Positions 9,347 through 21,015 of a stretch of DNA of 64,000 nucleotides are shown one piece after another. This DNA comes from Chionoecetes opilio (taxonomy: Eukaryota; Arthropoda; Malacostraca; Decapoda; Majidae). A program made the translations under genes and the position numbers. The stretch is from assembly GCA_016584305.1 (NCBI GenBank), contig JACEEZ010019117.1, positions 858,186 through 922,185 on the forward strand, written 5' to 3'. The notes below the pieces were generated by a model, which made no database searches, was not told the origin of the DNA, and saw only the letters and a program-made list of their open reading frames with translations. The stretch's first letter is position 1. Every line of letters begins with the position of its first letter.

Positions 9347-12300
9347 ATGGAGAAATCAACAAGTCGTGATCGTGATCATGGGAGGAAGTATAAAGCTGGC
9401 TCTGTTAAACGACAAGAAAAGACAGACGGAAAGGAAAGAGTAAGAAAACTACCAAAAAGAACTCAATGGGTGAAATATCCAACAGTATATGAATCTGCAA
9501 AATCACAAACTCACACTGAATCTAGTCCTAGCTTGAACAAGCCAAGTACAAGTGTAACTGCTGATGTGGTAGATACGAAGTCTGAGACTGAATGTACAAC
9601 AGTAGAGACACGAATTACGCCTGCAACAACTGGAGAAGCCACAACTAGTACCGAACCTAGTGTAGTTAGCGCAATTGAACCTGAACACAGTGAGGAGACA
9701 CAAGAGGAAGTCAAAGTTATGAATACCGGTACTGAACAAGGATTTGAAAATGATCTTGGATTATGGCCTAAAATAATTCCTGAAAATGTGTGTGACTATT
9801 GGTTGAAAAATGGAAACGCAGAATGTCGACACTGTGATGGTGACTTCAAAGAGTCAGCTGTGAAAGACAGAACCCGTCAAAACAGAACCCGTCATTGTAC
9901 AAAGGGCATGATTCACTCGAACCCCATTCATTATCTGGCCAAGAAATTAATCGTAAATGGCTCTGTTACTCTAAAACAACTGGTCAAGTGTATTGTTTTC
10001 CTTGCAAGCTTATGTCAAAGGTGGAAAGCTCATTCACAACTGGCTTCAATAGTTGGAAGAACGCTAGGTATGCCATAGAATCTCACAGCATAGGTCAGAT
10101 CAGCACATGAATACTATGGTCGAAATGATATATCGAAAGACTACGGGTGCCCGTATTGACTCTAATCTTGTACAACAATATGAAAGTGAATGTGAGTACT
10201 GGCAAGCAGTATTGAGGATGGGTGTAGATGTTTTAAAGCTACTTTGCTAACGCGGGCTAGCTATTCGGGGTAAAGATGAAGTAATTGGATCAGTAGGCTA
10301 CACAATGGAAACTATCTTGGGCTTCTAGAGCTGCTGAGCACATACGACAGTTTCTTGGCGGCACATATCAAGAAACATGCAAACAAAGGTAGTGGTCATA
10401 CTTCCTACTTGTCCCATGTCATTTCTGAGGAAATCATTAGAATAATGGCAGAAAAGGTTATGTCCTCAATAACATATGAAGTAAAAACAGCAAAGTACTT
10501 CTCAATTTCTGTTGACTCCACACCTGATATTTCACACATGGATCAACTTACTTTTACAATCCGCTATGTACTGCCTACTACAGGTCCAGTTGAAAGGTTT
10601 TTGCAGTTTATCCCCATGCTTAGCCACACTGGCAGAGATATTGCTACAACTGTTCTTGATTTTCTTAAAGAGAAGAACATTCCAGTTATCGACTGCCGAG
10701 GACAGTCCTATGACAATGCCAGCAACATGTCTGGTAAATATCAGGGGACCCAACAGATAATCAAGAATGAGTGCAGTGAAGCTAAGTACATACTGTAGAA
10801 ATTTATGCTACAAGCACATATTAATTTGAGGTCTTACCTATACAAAACCCATCGTCTATCTGATCCCGACACAATACCCCAACTAGTCAACTAACTAGGA
10901 TATTTATCGGTGTATAAGTAGGGTTGAATTTCGTAGGTTTGATTAATACTGCATGTCTTGTTATCCAAAATGGTCACCGTGATCGAGACCGCCCGTGAAG
11001 GGCGAAGGTGGAGTTATTGTTATGGGCGTCAGGAGGTTTTCACACCAAGTTATCCACGACGCGGCGAATATATATATAATCAGTGTATCGTAATTTAACA
11101 CGTCCTATTGTTTTCTAACACTATGTGCAAAGAGTCTATATACAATTATCTCATATATACAAATCCACGTATATATTTAATAAGAGATGTTATCCTCACG
11201 GGGGTCTGACCTCTCCGGTGGGCGGCGGCGAAGCCCCGCTCCTAATCCCTAGCCACGTATCGAAATTTCAGTGGCAATATAATCTAATGGGCGGCGGCCA
11301 ATGGAGCCGCTGCAACTAAGGTGCTAATTATTTAAGGTGCAATGCTTAATAACCACTGGGAATGTTAATTTATATTATCCCAGTACTTATAATTTACTTA
11401 AATTACCTTAATTAATACCCATTACCATTATAATTATATATATACATCCCTACGCACCCCCTTTGATAAGCGGACAATACCTCCCCCGCAAGGGGGTGGG
11501 GAAACAAACCACCACTCTGCTAAATATTGCGAGGGTGGTTGGTGGATAATTTCCACACATACCATGTATGGCTCATTCCTTAAACTTGGTGCGTAAGTGT
11601 GCTGCAGAAAGCTGTCCTGCTGCAGTGTCATTGTTTGCTCTGATACAAAATATGTACACCTTTCTTGCTGCATCTACTTATCGTTGGAGGAGACACCGTG
11701 AGGTACTAAAGACTAATAAAGATAAGAAATTGAAAGTTGATAAAAAACTTTCAGACACTCGTTGGTCAACACGAGAAGATACTGTAGCTGCTCTCAATAG
11801 AGCACACAAATAAAACTTCATTGTTCTGGAAGAGCTTTCCTCAGATCAGAATCAGCCAGCTGAAACAAGAGCTGAAGCAAGTGGTCTTCTCAAAGGTTTG
11901 AAAACACTTGAAACAGTAATTCTTCTTGAAGTTTGGGCAACAGTATTAGAAAGGTTTCAGAGTAGCAGTATCCAGCTGCAAATATCTGGGCTCTCCCTCA
12001 ACACAGCTGTCATACTGCTAGAATATCTTTTACAATTTGTTGAAGACCTGAGATCCCAGTTCGATGACTTTGAAGCAAAAGCTATGGCTAAGTATAATGA
12101 TTGTGATCCCTGTGATGTGACGAGTAATGCTGCATACTACGCCGACACGCAGCGATTAGGAAGCGCACGCGTCACCACGATGAACTAGACTCCGCGGAGG
12201 ATGTTACGCTGACAGGGAGAGACAAGTTTAGAGTGACTGCATTCTTGCCCATCATCGACAAACTCTGTGCTGCCCTACAACAACGCCTTGCAGCTTACAG

Positions 12301-12439
12301 CGACCTTCGAGAGAAGTTTGAGTTTTTATCAGAAATCTCAAACAAAACGAACACTGAGCTCAAAGAAGCTGCTGTAAAGCTTGTGTCTTCATATCCTAAG
12401 GACTTGGAGGCTGGGTTGGAGTCGGAGCTTTTGCAGTAA
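9347..12439 (+). pseudogene. hAT transposase (TTF zinc finger / DUF4371 type), broken
   Basis: The start at 9347 (cacaATGG) follows a likely acceptor at 9316. The basic, Ser/Thr-rich N-terminus (to about residue 150) leads to a TTF-type finger region spread over two frames (9895-10110, with YCFPCKL and GFNSWKNA). A frameshifted block (10110-10355, with RGLAIRGKDEV) precedes the RNase H-like core at 10355-10797 (SVDSTPDISHMDQ with a catalytic-type Asp; GQSYDNASNMSGKY). The solo LTR interrupts the next conserved Cys-His motif, and coding resumes at 11567 (MAHSLNLV). Stops occur at 11811 and 12186. The final frame (12233-12439) ends before the usual hATC dimerisation domain. Clearly inactive. 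Confidence 0.85.
10794..11557. mobile_element. Solo LTR, 764 bp
   Basis: It starts TGTAGAAA and ends TTTCCACA, so it has TG...CA ends with a short imperfect inverted repeat. It is flanked by the 5-bp duplication catac (10789-10793 and 11558-11562). Removing it rejoins the transposase frame exactly at the conserved Cys-x-Ala-His-Ser position, so insertion came after the hAT element was in place. A tatatatataat box lies at about 11068. The superfamily is unknown; no second copy is in the window. Confidence 0.8.
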
Positions 12440-12661
12440 TGTTCATTTGTGTAAACAAAATGTGAATTTGTGAAACTGCATTTGTTTCAAACTGCATTTG
12501 TGAAAACATTCAACTGTGAAATGTTCATTTGGCTAATTATATCAATAAATTGAATATTGTTTAAAAAGTAAATATATTTTAACGTTTCGCTCGTCCATTG
12601 ACTTGAGGCCCCGCAAGGTCACCACCGGGCCTAGGGCCCCGCACAAGCTAAATCCGCCCCT

Positions 12662-13490
12662 GCATGCAGTTAGCAAGTTCATAAGAACAGTTAACGTGAA
12701 AATAACGGTAGAAGATTTTCATTTCAGATCAACATTTCGGCGGTGATTTCGAGACTGAAGACAGTCAGTCAGAGGAGAGGAGTTGATGAGACGAACAGCT
12801 TTTGACTCAACCCTATTTTGGAGAACTGTACGTATGAGTGGATCTCCCCCAAACATGAGAGGCATACCCCATACAAGGGCGGATAAGGCCCCTGTACAGA
12901 GCAAGCAACGGGGAGGGAGAAAAAATGGACGCAGACGCCACAGGACACCTAACTTCTCATAAACTGTTTTAGCAAGAGATGAGATGTGAGATTTCCAGTT
13001 CAGATCTTTAGTAAAGGACAGTCCAAGAATGTTCATTGTAGAAGAAGGAGACAGTTGAGTGTCGTTGAAGAAGAGGGGATAGTTGTTTGGAAGGTATGTC
13101 GAGTAGATAGGTTAAGAAATTGGGTTTTTGAGGCATTGAACAAAACAAGGTTTGCTTTCCCCCAATCATAAATTACAGAAAGATCAGAAGTTAAGCGCTC
13201 TATGGCATCTATCCGTGAGTCACTTATTTCCTGTTGAGTTGGACGTCTAATGAACGACGTTGAAAAATGTAGGATAGAATCATCAGCTTAGGAGTGGATA
13301 ATTCATTCAATTAGACTTAGAAGATCATTAATAAATATTAGAAAAAAGTAGGTGATAGGACAGAACACTGAGGAACACCACTATTGATAGACTTAGGAGA
13401 GAAACAATGACCGTCTACAGTAGCTGGAATAGAACGGTTTGAAAGGAAATTTGAGATGATGGTGTAGAGAGAAGGATAAAAACCGATCTA
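12662..13490 (-). mobile_element. CR1/Jockey-like LINE, copy D continued
   Basis: It resumes at catgcagttagcaag exactly where 7817 left off. On the minus strand it encodes NILGLSFTKDLNWKSHISSL and LGVLWRLRPFF, the RT thumb region shared with copies A and B. The frame is broken. It stops near 13490 against a fragment of the RTE-like LINE. Confidence 0.85.
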
Positions 13491-13492
13491 TT

Positions 13493-13545
13493 CAATCAAT
13501 CAGTAGGGACATACCCCAGGGGGCGCGTCGCCTCGCCCACCTTGT
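13493..13545 (-). mobile_element. Short 3' end of the RTE-like LINE
   Basis: The tail tcaatcaatca followed by gggcgcgtcgcctcgcccac is the inverted 3' terminus of the array LINE (18410-18466). Only about 50 bp remain. The next stretch, 13546-13931, has no recognised feature. Confidence 0.8.
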
Positions 13546-13931
13546 CAACAGCCTTGTCAACAGGCTTCAGTAAGACCCCAGATGGATACTGGATGGATTT
13601 CAGGTAAGCAAGATTAAAATATTAAAAACCCAGTTATCGAGGATGTTTGATTCTTGGGTTGAGTCCTCCTCTGTGGCTGATAATAATTATAAGGATATAA
13701 GGGAATTTATAATTTTTGACCAATAGCTATCTTCCTTATCACCAGAACTTCGCCTCTTTATCAAGGAAAGGAAGCCTTTTTTTTCCCTTTTCTTATATGT
13801 AGGCAATGACTTCCAGGGGTGAGATGGTAGGCCTAGAGGTTCACTCGAGGACAGTGATGGTTGGCCTTCGCCCGTGGTGGCGCAGGCAGGATTTTTATAG
13901 TGACGCCTATGATTAGAGGCTCATACCGCTG

Positions 13932-14649
13932 TTGCATAAAATAGGTAACCCGTGAAATAAGTCGTGCCTTACCTCATACCCCCGCCGTTCCTTACTTATT
14001 TACCACAAAATACTCATTTATAAGTGATTAACCAGGACGTGTGTGGTACTGTGGTTGCTGGAGGTACTGGAGGAGACAGGAGATAAGGGAAGAAGGCATT
14101 AGTGTATTGATTAGTTAGTAAGAGCAAGGCATTGAGTGATCTAGCTCTGTACACGTCTTATGTCTATGTTAAGTGTGCTTATATGTATGACAAGGCAGGT
14201 GAAGGGATTATCTTAAGTGTGCTTATATGTATGACAAGGTAGGTGAAGGGATATCGTGTTAAAAACTTCCATCTCTGTCTCTCGATTCATCTTCTTCTTC
14301 TTGTGACATTTAACGCTTAGTATCGCTTCATAGGTCCTCTTCAAACTTCGTCTCCTTCGTTAACAGGTTTGTCAACTCTTCCCTTGTCTATTTCACCTGG
14401 GATATTTCACTTAACATACATAAGACGTGTACAGAGCTAGATCACTCAATGTCTTACTATTACTAACTAATCACTACACTAATGCCTTCTTCCGTTCTCT
14501 CTTGTCTCCTCCAGTACCTCCAGCAACCACAGTACCACACACGTCCTGGTTAATCACTTATAAATGAGTATTTTGTGGTAAATAAGTAAGGAGCGGCGGG
14601 GGTATGAGGTAAGGCACGACTTATTTCACGGGTTACCTATTCTATGCAA
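13932..14649. mobile_element. Foldback element with ~250-bp inverted arms
   Basis: The left arm (13932-14180, starting ttgcataaaataggtaaccc) is the near-exact inverted copy of the right arm (14405-14649, ending with the complement). The loop contains two tandem 44-bp units at 14169-14256 (ttaagtgtgcttatatgtat...). There is no ORF. Arms of this length with a short loop fit a foldback-type or long-TIR MITE. Arm divergence is a few percent by eye. Confidence 0.8.
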
Positions 14650-14689
14650 CACCACCCCTCTGTTTCCTCCGATGCACTCGAAATCGAAG

Positions 14690-14842
14690 AGAGTTAATGG
14701 GCAGCATGTGGGTGTTCTTTGGCCACTCGACGTCGCAGAAAGATTTTAGGTGGATTTTGGTTCTCATCGGGGATCGAACTCGGGTCCCCAAGAACGCCAC
14801 TCGGAGACGCTAACCACTCTGCTACCGCCTCCCCCTGCCCAG
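14690..14842 (-). mobile_element. tRNA-derived SINE (second type)
   Basis: On the minus strand a tRNA-like head has ggtagcagagtggttagcg (box A) and gagttcgatcccc (box B), with an extended variable region, which suggests a Ser-type tRNA origin. The body runs toward 14690. It is distinct from the SINE at 2022-2312. No functional tRNA fold is claimed. Confidence 0.65.
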
Positions 14843-15400
14843 CTGAAGGATACAGTACAACTAGCGGATGACTGGGCATCCGCCCACAACGCCTATCCTA
14901 GGGTCTCCCCCAACAACAACTCTAAGAAAGCCTCCCCTAGACATGCCAGTTCACTGAAGTTTCTACCTTCTTCTGGGAATCAGACTTCCGATAAAATTGT
15001 GACGTGTCACAATAAGGAAGATGGGGAAGCGGGACACATACGACCGCATTGTCCCAAGAATCTTCGAGCATTCAAGGACGGAACAACTTCTACGGCTCCC
15101 AATAAGGTTGGATTTTGTTTTGAAAATCGTAAAGTACCTTACTTCTCAGTTTCGGACACTATTAATGGGTCATGGTCTTCCTCTATAATTACGACTCTGG
15201 TGTCGTAGTTTCCGAGGAAGCCCTGACAGACATTATTGATCCATCATATCACTCTGTCCCAAAGTAAAAGTACCTGACTATTTGGGACGCACCGACTAAT
15301 TTTCTGTTGTTATGTGTTACTTACGGTGCCCATATTACACTGGCTGTGTTACCTTTTTTATTCTTGTTCTTTAAAGGTAACTGGGGTCAACCCATTTAAA
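14843..15400 (+). pseudogene. Ty3/gypsy gag (zinc knuckle) and protease fragment
   Basis: The frame ending at 15208 contains QLADDWASAHNAYP, a gag-type helix segment, and TCHNKED followed by GEAGHIRPHCPKN, a CCHC knuckle interrupted by a small insertion. One base out of frame, near 15190, YDSGVVVSEEAL provides the protease D-S-G active-site motif. The fragment fades before 15400. 15401-15587 has no recognised feature. Confidence 0.65.
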
Positions 15401-15582
15401 ATACAGTGTCAATGACCTGTAGTGGTGATTGCCTGTGATGCCCTCTTGATAGGCAGGTAACTTGGTTTGGTGCCCAGAGGTACACATCAATAAGGTGGTA
15501 TTGGCTAGTCGTGGTCGAGCGGTTTTTAAGTAATGTATAAATATTGTAAAGTGCCAAGGAATCGAGTAAGACAATATACTAT

Positions 15583-15587
<5 letters not shown>

Positions 15588-15643
<56 letters not shown>

Positions 15644-15655
15644 ATATATATATGT
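15588..15655. repeat. (TA)n microsatellite
   Basis: TA-rich run with one ttataat break. Confidence 0.95.
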
Positions 15656-16835
15656 ACACTATGAAGTTTGAACAAAAATAATGTCACGGGGTTCTTTACA
15701 AACGGCCAATGAAACTAATGTCTAATAGACAGAGCCAGAACAATTATTTACGTGACAAGGTACACTCACACCATCAGGTGTGATGTGTACACACAGACTC
15801 TCAGAGGAGTCTTGTATCGGAGTGCTAAGGGCCGCGTCTTCTCTTGTTCTGCCTCTCTCCGATTCGTAGGCAGCATATAAGGAGTTTGACCGGAACTTCC
15901 AAGGTTTCGGTTTCCCAGGCCTGTGGCGCGTGGACAGGCTCGCGCGGTGCAGTCAGCATCAGCATCCTTGGTCAACACGATGACACAACTCACACCATGC
16001 TGGTTTGTGCATTTCATCAAAAGGTGTTGCTGATACAGGCAGACACACAGACACACACACATCCTACTGTTGGGATATACTAAGATTTCACACATACATA
16101 TAATATCTATCCAGTGCCGTAATAGCTGGACAGTTGTTATAATAATAATAATTATTATTATTATTATTATTACTTTATTCTGACCCGAAGGCATACAAGA
16201 AAAACAACATAATATATGGACGAGGGAATGAACTTAAATACTAAAGCAAATAATTGAGTATAGCCATATACCTCTATAATAATAATAATAATAATAATTA
16301 TTATTATTTTAATATCACCCGGAGGCATACAAGCAAAAAAACAACAACAATAAGACAAAGAGTTAACTTAGGTACTAGAGAAAAAAATACATAATAATGG
16401 CACAAGGCTTGAGTACATTAGAGTACATAGTACCAAAGTGGATACAGTACATAGGGCAATGGTTCCCATCCTTTTTTGTCCCATTCCCCCTTTTCCAGTC
16501 ACTTTTCCACCTGTGGACCCCTACAACGAAATAGGCTAAGCCAGCAAAATTAATAGAAGATTTTTCTGCAAATAAATGAATACATTCATGTAAAATGCCT
16601 TGCATTGTTATGCTGATTAAGCTGTAGGTCCATTTATATGAAAACAGAACACGTTCTGTTCAGCAGACTTTTTTTATTTTTAAGTAAAATACATAGGAAA
16701 AATGTCATGATATTGTTGTTATAGTTGTAGGTATTGTACGCAAAAGCTATCCTTATAATACTTGCCTTATTTTTGAGCTTGCAAGCACATGTATGAATAA
16801 AAAATCGAAACAATTTGCACATAACCAGACACATT
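15656..16835. other. Gene-free segment with trinucleotide repeats
   Basis: No convincing coding sequence. Two similar blocks, each an (AAT/ATT)n run followed by a ggaggcatacaag-type motif and an A-rich stretch, lie at about 16138-16215 and 16277-16350; they look like paired 3' tails of an unidentified element. A ggcaatggttcccatcc motif near 16456 resembles a hAT end, but no partner end was found. Confidence 0.4.
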
Positions 16836-18466
16836 GGACCCTCCAACTGAGCAGCTTCACACCACTGGGTTACAGGCAGTGGATGCCGATCCTCCCATTG
16901 ACGAAACCGCACCCTCTCTTGACGAAGTCAGAGAGGCTGTAGCAAAGTTGAAGGGTGGAAAGGCAGCTGGTGTTTGTAATATCAGTGCGGAGCTCCTCAA
17001 AGCTGGGGGTGAGGCCATGATCCGCGGGTTGCATGCTGTCCTGACTGCCGTGTGGCAACCAGGTACCATTCCTTCTGACTGGAAAAGGGGGCTGGTCGTC
17101 CCTATCTGGAAAGGGAAAGGGGACCGTCAGGACTGCAACAATTACCGCGGTATTACACTGCTCAGCATACCAGGCAAGGTGCTTGCCCATCTATTGCTGA
17201 CACGAATTCGCAGTCATCTGGTGAAGCATCAGAGACCTCAGCAGTCTGGGTTCACGCCTGGTAGGTCAACAACGGACCGTATCCTAGCGCTTCGTGTCCT
17301 GGTGGAATGCCGACGTGAGTTTCGACAGGGGATGCTTGCAGCCTATGTTGATCTCAAGAAGGCGTTTGACTCAGTGCATCGTGAGTCACTCTGGGATCTT
17401 CTGCGACTTTGAGGGATTCCTGCAAGGACTATTGGTTTGATAACTGGTCTGTATTCTGGGACTGAGAGTGCTGTGAAGCGTGGGGCAGGTGTATCCAGCT
17501 TCTTTCCTGTGAATACAGGAGTGAGGCAAGGGTGCGTCCTTGCCCCATCACTTTTCAACGCTTGTATGGACTGGGTATTGGACAAGGTTGTAGATCAAAG
17601 TGATTGTGGAGCATCCGTCGGCAACACCAAGATCACTGATCTTGTTTTTTCCCATGATGCAGTAATCTTTGCTGAGTCGCTGGAGGTCCTGGTGATGGCT
17701 CTGGAGACGCTGCACGAGGAGGCAAAGCCTTTGGGACTTGAGGTCTCCTTGCTCAAGACCAAGGTCCAGGTGTTTGGAGACTTACTAGATGAAGCATTAC
17801 AGTCTGTTCATGCGTGTGGCGAGGACATTGAGATCTTGGAAAGTTTTACATACCTTGGTAGCGCAGTTCATAATGACGGCGGGTCACGTCAAGAAGCCTT
17901 ACGGCGGATTGGCATAGCCCACGGTGTTATGGACTCGCTCAGCGGGAGTATTTGGCGTTGTCGGTACCTGTGCAGGAGGACAAAGATCCGGATCTTCAAG
18001 TCGCTTGTGATCCCTGTCTTACTCTATGGTTGTGAGACATGGACACTAAATAGTGACTTGAAGAGACGAATCAATGCCTTTGGTAATAAGTGTCTTCGCA
18101 GAATCATGGGGTATCGCTGGGATGATTACGTGTCAAATCAGCGATTGCACCGTGAGACTTAATCGAGGCCTATTACCTGCATAGTCCGTCAGCGCCAACT
18201 TCGGCTATATGGGCATGTGGCACGCTACCCTGAAACCGATCCTTCCCATCGGGTTGTATCTGTAAGAGACAATCCGGCGTGGAGGAGGCCAAGGGGGCGC
18301 CCACAAGGCTCGTGGCTGGGGCAAGTTGATGTTTCTTGTCGAGAGTTGCTTGGTATGGGAAAGGAGTCTGCATGGGAACTCGCGCGTGGTGACCCCCGGG
18401 AGTGGCGTCGTAGGGTGGGCGAGGCGACGCGCCCCCCGGCGTATGCCCCCAATGATTGATTGATTG
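16836..18466 (+). mobile_element. RTE-like LINE, array unit 1 (longest copy)
   Basis: From 16836 the frame encodes the RT fingers (KLKGGKAAGVCNISAELLK), the NNYRGITLLS block, the palm (AAYVDLKKAFDSVHRESLW) and GVRQGCVLAPSLF. A TGA at 17410 breaks it. The catalytic FADD is changed to FSHD near 17648, so this copy is dead twice over. The thumb/C-terminal block includes YGCETWTLNSDLKRRINAFG and a TAA near 18160, then ARYPETDPSHRVVS to a final stop inside the (TGAT)n tail at 18457-18466. The 5' endonuclease part is missing. Confidence 0.85.
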
Positions 18467-18705
18467 AGACACATCAGTTTCACGTTTTAAAAACAGCAAT
18501 CTTAAGTATAACAATTTCAAGTAACAGAATAGATATTCCCAAGATTTAAAGACAAATATAAATTAAATTATGAACAAAAATTTCCTTATTGATTTCATGG
18601 TATTTAAAGTATGCAAAATAATAGCAATCTCGATACCATTGTTAAATAAATTTGTAGTACATCTACTTAATGAAACACTAATATTATATATGAGGGATGA
18701 AAAGC
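18467..18705 (+). repeat. Array spacer, copy 1
   Basis: About 240 bp of AT-rich non-LINE sequence (gagacacatcagtttcacg ... gagggatgaaaa). It recurs at 19885-20123 and 27127-27364, and as a truncated start at 28532-28610. It is probably the original 3' flank of the LINE, duplicated with it. Confidence 0.85.
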
Positions 18706-19884
18706 GCTTCGTGTCCTGGTGGAACGCCGACGTGAGTTTCGACAGGGGATGCTTGCAGCCTATGTTGATCTCAAGAAGGCGTTTGACTCAGTGCATCGTG
18801 AGTCACTCTGGGATCTTCTGCGACTTCGAGGGATTCCTGCAGGGACTATTGGTTTGATAACTGGTCTGTATTCTGGGACTGAGAGTGCTGTGAAGTGTGG
18901 GGCAGGTGTATCCAGCTTCTTTCCTGTGAATACAGGAGTGAGGCAAGGGTGCGTCCTTGCCCCATCACTTTTCAACGCTTGTATGGACTGGGTATTGGAC
19001 AAGGTTGTAGATCAAAGTGATTGTGGAGCATCCGTCGGCAACACCAAGATCACTGATCTTGTTTTTGCCGATGATGCAGTAATCTTTGCTGAGTCGCTGG
19101 AGGTCCTGGTGATGGCTCTCGAGGCGCTGCACGAGGAGGCAAAGCCTTTGGGACTTGAGGTCTCCTGGCTCAAGACCAAGGTCCAGGTGTTTGGAGACTT
19201 ACTAGATGAAGCATTACAGTCTGTTCATGCGTGTGGCGAGGACATTGAGATCTTGGAAAGTTTTACATACCTTGGTAGCGCAGTCCATAATGACGGCGGG
19301 TCACGTCAAGAAGCCTTACGGCGGATTGGCATAGCCCACGGTGTTATGGACTCGCTCAGCGGGAGTATTTGGCGTTGTCGGTACCTGTGCAGGAGGACAA
19401 AAGATCCGGATCTTCAAGTCGCTTGTGATCCCTGTCTTACTCTATGGTTGTGAGACATGGACACTAAATAGTGACTTGAAGAGACGAATCAATGCCTTTG
19501 GTAATAAGTGTCTTCGCAGAATCATGGGGTATCGCTGGGATGATTACGTGTCAAATCAGCGATTGCACCGTGAGACTTAATCGAGGCCTATTACCTGCAT
19601 AGTCCGTCAGCGCCAACTTCGGCTATATGGGCATGTGGCACGCTACCCTGAAACCGATCCTTCCCATCGGGTTGTATCTGTAAGAGACAATCCGGCGTGG
19701 AGGAGGCCAAGGGGGCGCCCACAAGGCTCGTGGCTGGGGCAAGTTGATGTTTCTTGTCGAGAGTTGCTTGGTATGGGAAAGGAGTCTGCATGGGAACTCG
19801 CGCGTGGTGACCCCCGGGAGTGGCGTCGTAGGGTGGGCGAGGCGACGCGCCCCCCGGCGTATGCCCCCAATGATTGATTGATTG
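18706..19884 (+). mobile_element. RTE-like LINE, array unit 2 (5'-truncated)
   Basis: Starts at cgcttcgtgtcctggtgg, runs in frame from 18719 through FADD (intact) to about 19400, where an extra A (acaaaagatccgg) shifts the frame. The rest continues to the (TGAT)n tail. Followed by spacer copy 2 (19885-20123). The repeat distance to unit 3 is 1418 bp. Confidence 0.9.
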
Positions 19885-20323
19885 AGACACATCAGTTTCA
19901 CGTTTTAAAAACAGCGATCTTAAGTATAACAATTTCAAGTAACAGAATAGATATTCCCAAGATTTAAAGACAAATATAAATTAAATTATGAACAAAAATT
20001 TCCTTATTGATTTCATGGTATTTAAAGTATGCAAAATAATAGCAATCTCGATACCATTGTTAAATAAATTTGTAGTACATCTACTTAATGAAACACTAAT
20101 ATTATATATGAGGGATGAAAAGCGCTTCGTGTCCTGGTGGAACGCCGACGTGAGTTTCGACAGGGGATGCTTGCAGCCTATGTTGATCTCAAGAAGGCGT
20201 TTGACTCAGTGCATCGTGAGTCACTCTGGGATCTTCTGCGACTTCGAGGGATTCCTGCAGGGACTATTGGTTTGATAACTGGTCTGTATTCTGGGACTGA
20301 GAGTGCTGTGAAGTGTGGGGCAG

Positions 20324-20806
20324 TGTTATGAGTTACTATATTTACATGGTTGATTGAGCATAGGTTGTTAGCATTCAGTGGTTAGTGGTTCGAGTACGTT
20401 CACGAGTGGTTCGAGTGGTTCACCATCGAGACGATACGAACCGTCTTCCGGCTGCCTGGATGAAGAGCAGGCAGTCAGTGCTGTGGTGTGTTAACGGGAG
20501 GAAGTGGTAGCCTGTGTGCAACTGTTAAGTATTCGCCTCTACATTTATTTCTGTGTAGAGTGAGTGTATGTTATTTAGAGCTATGTATTAGGGGGGCACA
20601 AGAGACGTAGTTGATGTAGGTTGTGTTGTGTATTGCTTTGCTTGTTTCACTAGATTTAAGTTGTCACTGTAAATATATGCACTAAAGTATCTTCATTTTA
20701 TATTAACCCTTGTTGTTCGTTACTAGTTGACTGGGACTTAAAGTGAGCCGAGTTATTTTGTGTTTCTTTATGTTACGGCGTAATGAACCAAGGCCAGGTC
20801 GTAACA
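20324..20806 (+). repeat. 5' LTR of the Gmr1-like element
   Basis: 483 bp, starting TGTTATGAG and ending GGTCGTAACA. It supplies promoter and transcription start in intact elements. No strong TATA box was recognised. Differences from the 3' LTR are six substitutions. Confidence 0.95.
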
Positions 20807-21015
20807 TAAATTGGGGGCCTGACCGGGATTGTGTTTAGTGATTGAACTGGCTTGTTAAGTGATATGTTCTTTTTGAAGAGTGGTTATGCACGGTAACTTC
20901 AAGTTCGGAATTTTGGTATTACTTATTGTGTTTGCTATAATGGAACAATTTTCTTTAAGTACATTTGTGAAGGAGCCATCAATAGAGTTTCTGAAAAATT
21001 GTAGGATCAACAAAG

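Larger units (their letters stand above)
7818..12661 (+). mobile_element. hAT DNA-transposon insertion with nested elements
   Basis: The insertion is bounded by gcatgcag at 7810-7817 and 12662-12669, an exact 8-bp target duplication typical of hAT. The target is the CR1/Jockey-like LINE. The 3' terminus (ccgggcctagggccccgcac ... ccgcccct) read inverted starts (c)aggggcgg, a common hAT end. The matching 5' terminus is missing; the 5' junction instead holds a 12-bp snap-back palindrome. Inside are a probable leader exon, a Merlin remnant (8413-9200), the transposase pseudogene (9347-12439) and a solo LTR (10794-11557). A polyadenylation signal aataaa lies at 12544. Confidence 0.75.

Noticed and set aside
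18173..18520. Conserved minus-strand frames repeated in every LINE unit
   Set aside because: They recur only because the LINE recurs. They overlap the LINE C-terminus and have no independent homology that I recognise.
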